Source: Microvirga lenta (GTDB taxonomy: Bacteria > Pseudomonadota > Alphaproteobacteria > Rhizobiales > Beijerinckiaceae). From it: 64,000 bases of DNA. The position numbers were made by a program, and so were the translations under genes. Of this stretch, positions 62,538 through 64,000 are shown piece by piece (within the stretch, counting starts at the first letter, position 1; each line of letters opens with the position of its first letter). Below the pieces are notes generated by a model. The model was not told the origin of the DNA. It saw nothing but the letters and a program-made list of their open reading frames with translations, and did no database searches. The DNA lies in the NCBI RefSeq assembly GCF_020532555.1, contig NZ_JAJBBR010000004.1, positions 372,001-436,000 on the forward strand, written 5' to 3'.

Positions 62538-64000
62538 GCGATGCTCTGCCTTGGGATCGTGATGATGAAGCTCGTGCCTCCCGAGGGGCTGGAATCCACG
62601 GTGATCGTGCCCTTGTGGGCCTGAACTACGCTATAGGCGATTGCAAGGCCAAGTCCAGTTCCGGCCCCGACAGGCTTCGTCGTGAAGAAGGGCTCGAAGA
62701 TGCGCTCGCGCAGCTCCGGCGGTATCCCCGGGCCCGTGTCGCTGATCCTGATGGTATAGCTTGTGTCGTCGCTCGATGTTTCAATATCGATGGCGCCGGT
62801 TCCGCTGATCGCGTCCGCGGCATTGCCGATGATGTTCATGACCACCTGGTTCAGGAGGGCGGGCGAGCAGTAGAGGTCCGGCACGGCATTGTAGTGCCGG
62901 CGGACGTCGATGCGCGTGCCGAGCTTGTGGCCGAGGAGCGCCACGACGGTTTCGATCGACTCCCGAACATTCACGGTCTGGAAATCGCCCTCGTCGAGCC
63001 GGGAGAAGCGCCGCAGGTTGAGAACCAGCTCCTGGATCCGCCCCAGGCCCAGCTTCATGGCCCCGACCCGTTCGATGCACTTGTTGATGGGCCGCTCCAG
63101 CCCCGCCTCCGGAGGAAGCCGCGTCGCGACGTCGGCGAGCACGCGTTCGACGGTGCCCTGGTGTGCCAGGATGAACGCGAGGGGATTGTTGATCTCATGG
63201 GCGATGCCTGCGACGAGCTCGCCGAGGGAGGCCATCTTGGCGGCCTGGACGAGCTTGGACTGCGTGTCCTTCAGGCGGTGGTTCGCCTCCTCCAGCTCCC
63301 GATTGGCCCTGGCCAGGGCTTCGGCCGAGGCGGCTTCCGCCCTTGCGCGCTCGAAGGCGAGCTCGCGCTCGCGCAGCTCCGCCTCGATGCGCCAGTTCTC
63401 GTCCTGCAGCAGCTTGCGGCGGACCAGGGCACGGATCCGGATCCGCATGACATCGGCATCGGCGCTCGTGGGCACGATGTCGTCGGCACCTGCGGCAAAG
63501 GCCTTGGACAGCATGTCTCCGCCGTCGTCGTTGCCTAGCCCGACGATGGAGAAGCTCGATACCTCCATGCCCGGAAGGGGAGCAAGTCCGCGATAGGCGT
63601 TGAGCTGCCGGCAGAGATCCAATCCGTCGAAGGTCGGGCTGAGGATGTTGACGAGGACGCAATCCCAAGCCGTGCTCGGAGAGCCGATCTGCCGGAGAGC
63701 CTCGGCCGGCTCCCGGGCCAGGGTGACGGCATAGCCCTCGCGGGAGAGAAGGTCCTGCAGGTAGGCCTGTCGGGTGGGGCTGTCGTCGACGATGAGGATG
63801 CAGGCCCTGCGGAACGTGCTGAAGCTCGGCGCCTCGTGCCCTTCCTGGGCCTCCGCGACGGGAACGGAGCGCCGGCGGAGCAGGGCGCGGATCCTCAGGA
63901 TGATGAGTTCTTGCTCGGCGGACTTGGAGATGTAGGCGTCCGCCCCGCTCTCCAGGCCCTGCCGCTCGACGGTGCGCTCCCGCGCTTCCGTGAGCATGAT
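62534..64000 (-). CDS. Hybrid histidine kinase with degenerate receiver (5' end outside window)
   Basis: The visible 488 residues start inside a receiver (GADAYISKS with its conserved Lys), continue into a second receiver (visible residues about 65-195), a coiled coil (about 200-250), HisKA with His267 in [13 protein letters not shown], and an HATPase ending at the C-terminus. The second receiver keeps the acidic DD pair but has Asn at the phospho-acceptor position ([10 protein letters not shown]) and lacks the switch Lys (DDIVPTSAD), so it is likely a pseudo-receiver acting as adaptor. The true N-terminus is beyond the window. Confidence 0.88.
   Translation of the reverse strand: MMLTEARERTVERQGLESGADAYISKSAEQELIILRIRALLRRRSVPVAEAQEGHEAPSFSTFRRACILIVDDSPTRQAYLQDLLSREGYAVTLAREPAEALRQIGSPSTAWDCVLVNILSPTFDGLDLCRQLNAYRGLAPLPGMEVSSFSIVGLGNDDGGDMLSKAFAAGADDIVPTSADADVMRIRIRALVRRKLLQDENWRIEAELRERELAFERARAEAASAEALARANRELEEANHRLKDTQSKLVQAAKMASLGELVAGIAHEINNPLAFILAHQGTVERVLADVATRLPPEAGLERPINKCIERVGAMKLGLGRIQELVLNLRRFSRLDEGDFQTVNVRESIETVVALLGHKLGTRIDVRRHYNAVPDLYCSPALLNQVVMNIIGNAADAISGTGAIDIETSSDDTSYTIRISDTGPGIPPELRERIFEPFFTTKPVGAGTGLGLAIAYSVVQAHKGTITVDSSPSGGTSFIITIPRQSIA

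Overview
The window reads as a GC-rich chromosome segment from a free-living alphaproteobacterium, most likely of the order Hyphomicrobiales (Rhizobiales). The reasons are the dense set of solute ABC transporters and amino-acid catabolic genes, several promoter-like GGAAC-N16/17-CGTT sites typical of the alphaproteobacterial stress sigma factor EcfG, and an extragenic palindrome of a type known from rhizobia. The genus (Microvirga, Bosea or a Methylobacteriaceae relative) is inference. I see no rRNA, tRNA, CRISPR array, transposase, prophage or plasmid backbone.

Layout. 1-2.6 kb: the 3' end of a sugar ABC transporter (permease, ATPase) and a Gfo/Idh/MocA dehydrogenase, separated by a low-GC membrane-protein ORF. 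2.6-5.7 kb: recQ coupled to an HI0933-type flavoprotein. 5.9-16.1 kb: single genes (CAP lipoprotein, SLC13/TrkA-C transporter, a Pro-rich small protein, EamA exporter, RibA-like protein, DUF4198 protein, M20 amidohydrolase, O-antigen ligase-like protein, SelD-associated-type flavoprotein). 16.1-21.6 kb: valine catabolism (mmsB, acyl-CoA dehydrogenase, mmsA and a LysR regulator), with two unknown small membrane proteins embedded by ATGA overlaps. 21.7-25.5 kb: transaldolase, isochorismatase-like hydrolase, a YjhX homologue, a structured intergenic region and a TPP enzyme. 25.5-30.1 kb: an apparent L-lysine 6-dehydrogenase route with a divergent Lrp regulator and amino-acid oxidase.

30-37 kb: a stress protein, then ugpBAEC behind a clear Pho box, then an aromatic/histidine ammonia-lyase-like gene whose Shine-Dalgarno lies in a perfect hairpin. 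37-41.3 kb: an Arg-rich exported protein, two GNATs, an allantoate-type amidohydrolase and a ferredoxin/ferredoxin reductase pair. 41.4-47.3 kb: a branched-chain-type ABC operon with a fused LivH-LivM permease, divergent from an amidase. 47.4-54.8 kb: lactonase and mutarotase, a 59-aa protein, M3 peptidase, a secreted DLH-type hydrolase and an AI-2E transporter with a long soluble tail. 54.8-60.4 kb: dppABCDF with an intrinsic terminator after dppA. 60.6 kb to the end: two coupled hybrid histidine kinases, one with a degenerate receiver.

The genes add up to a scavenging and catabolic lifestyle (sugars, glycerol-3-phosphate, peptides, amides, Val, Lys), overlaid with phosphate control and EcfG-type general stress control of small proteins. 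I found no obvious defence or biosynthetic system. The more original signals are the EcfG-driven small proteins, the coupled membrane proteins in the valine operon, the structured region upstream of yjhX, and several cis-acting RNA hairpins.
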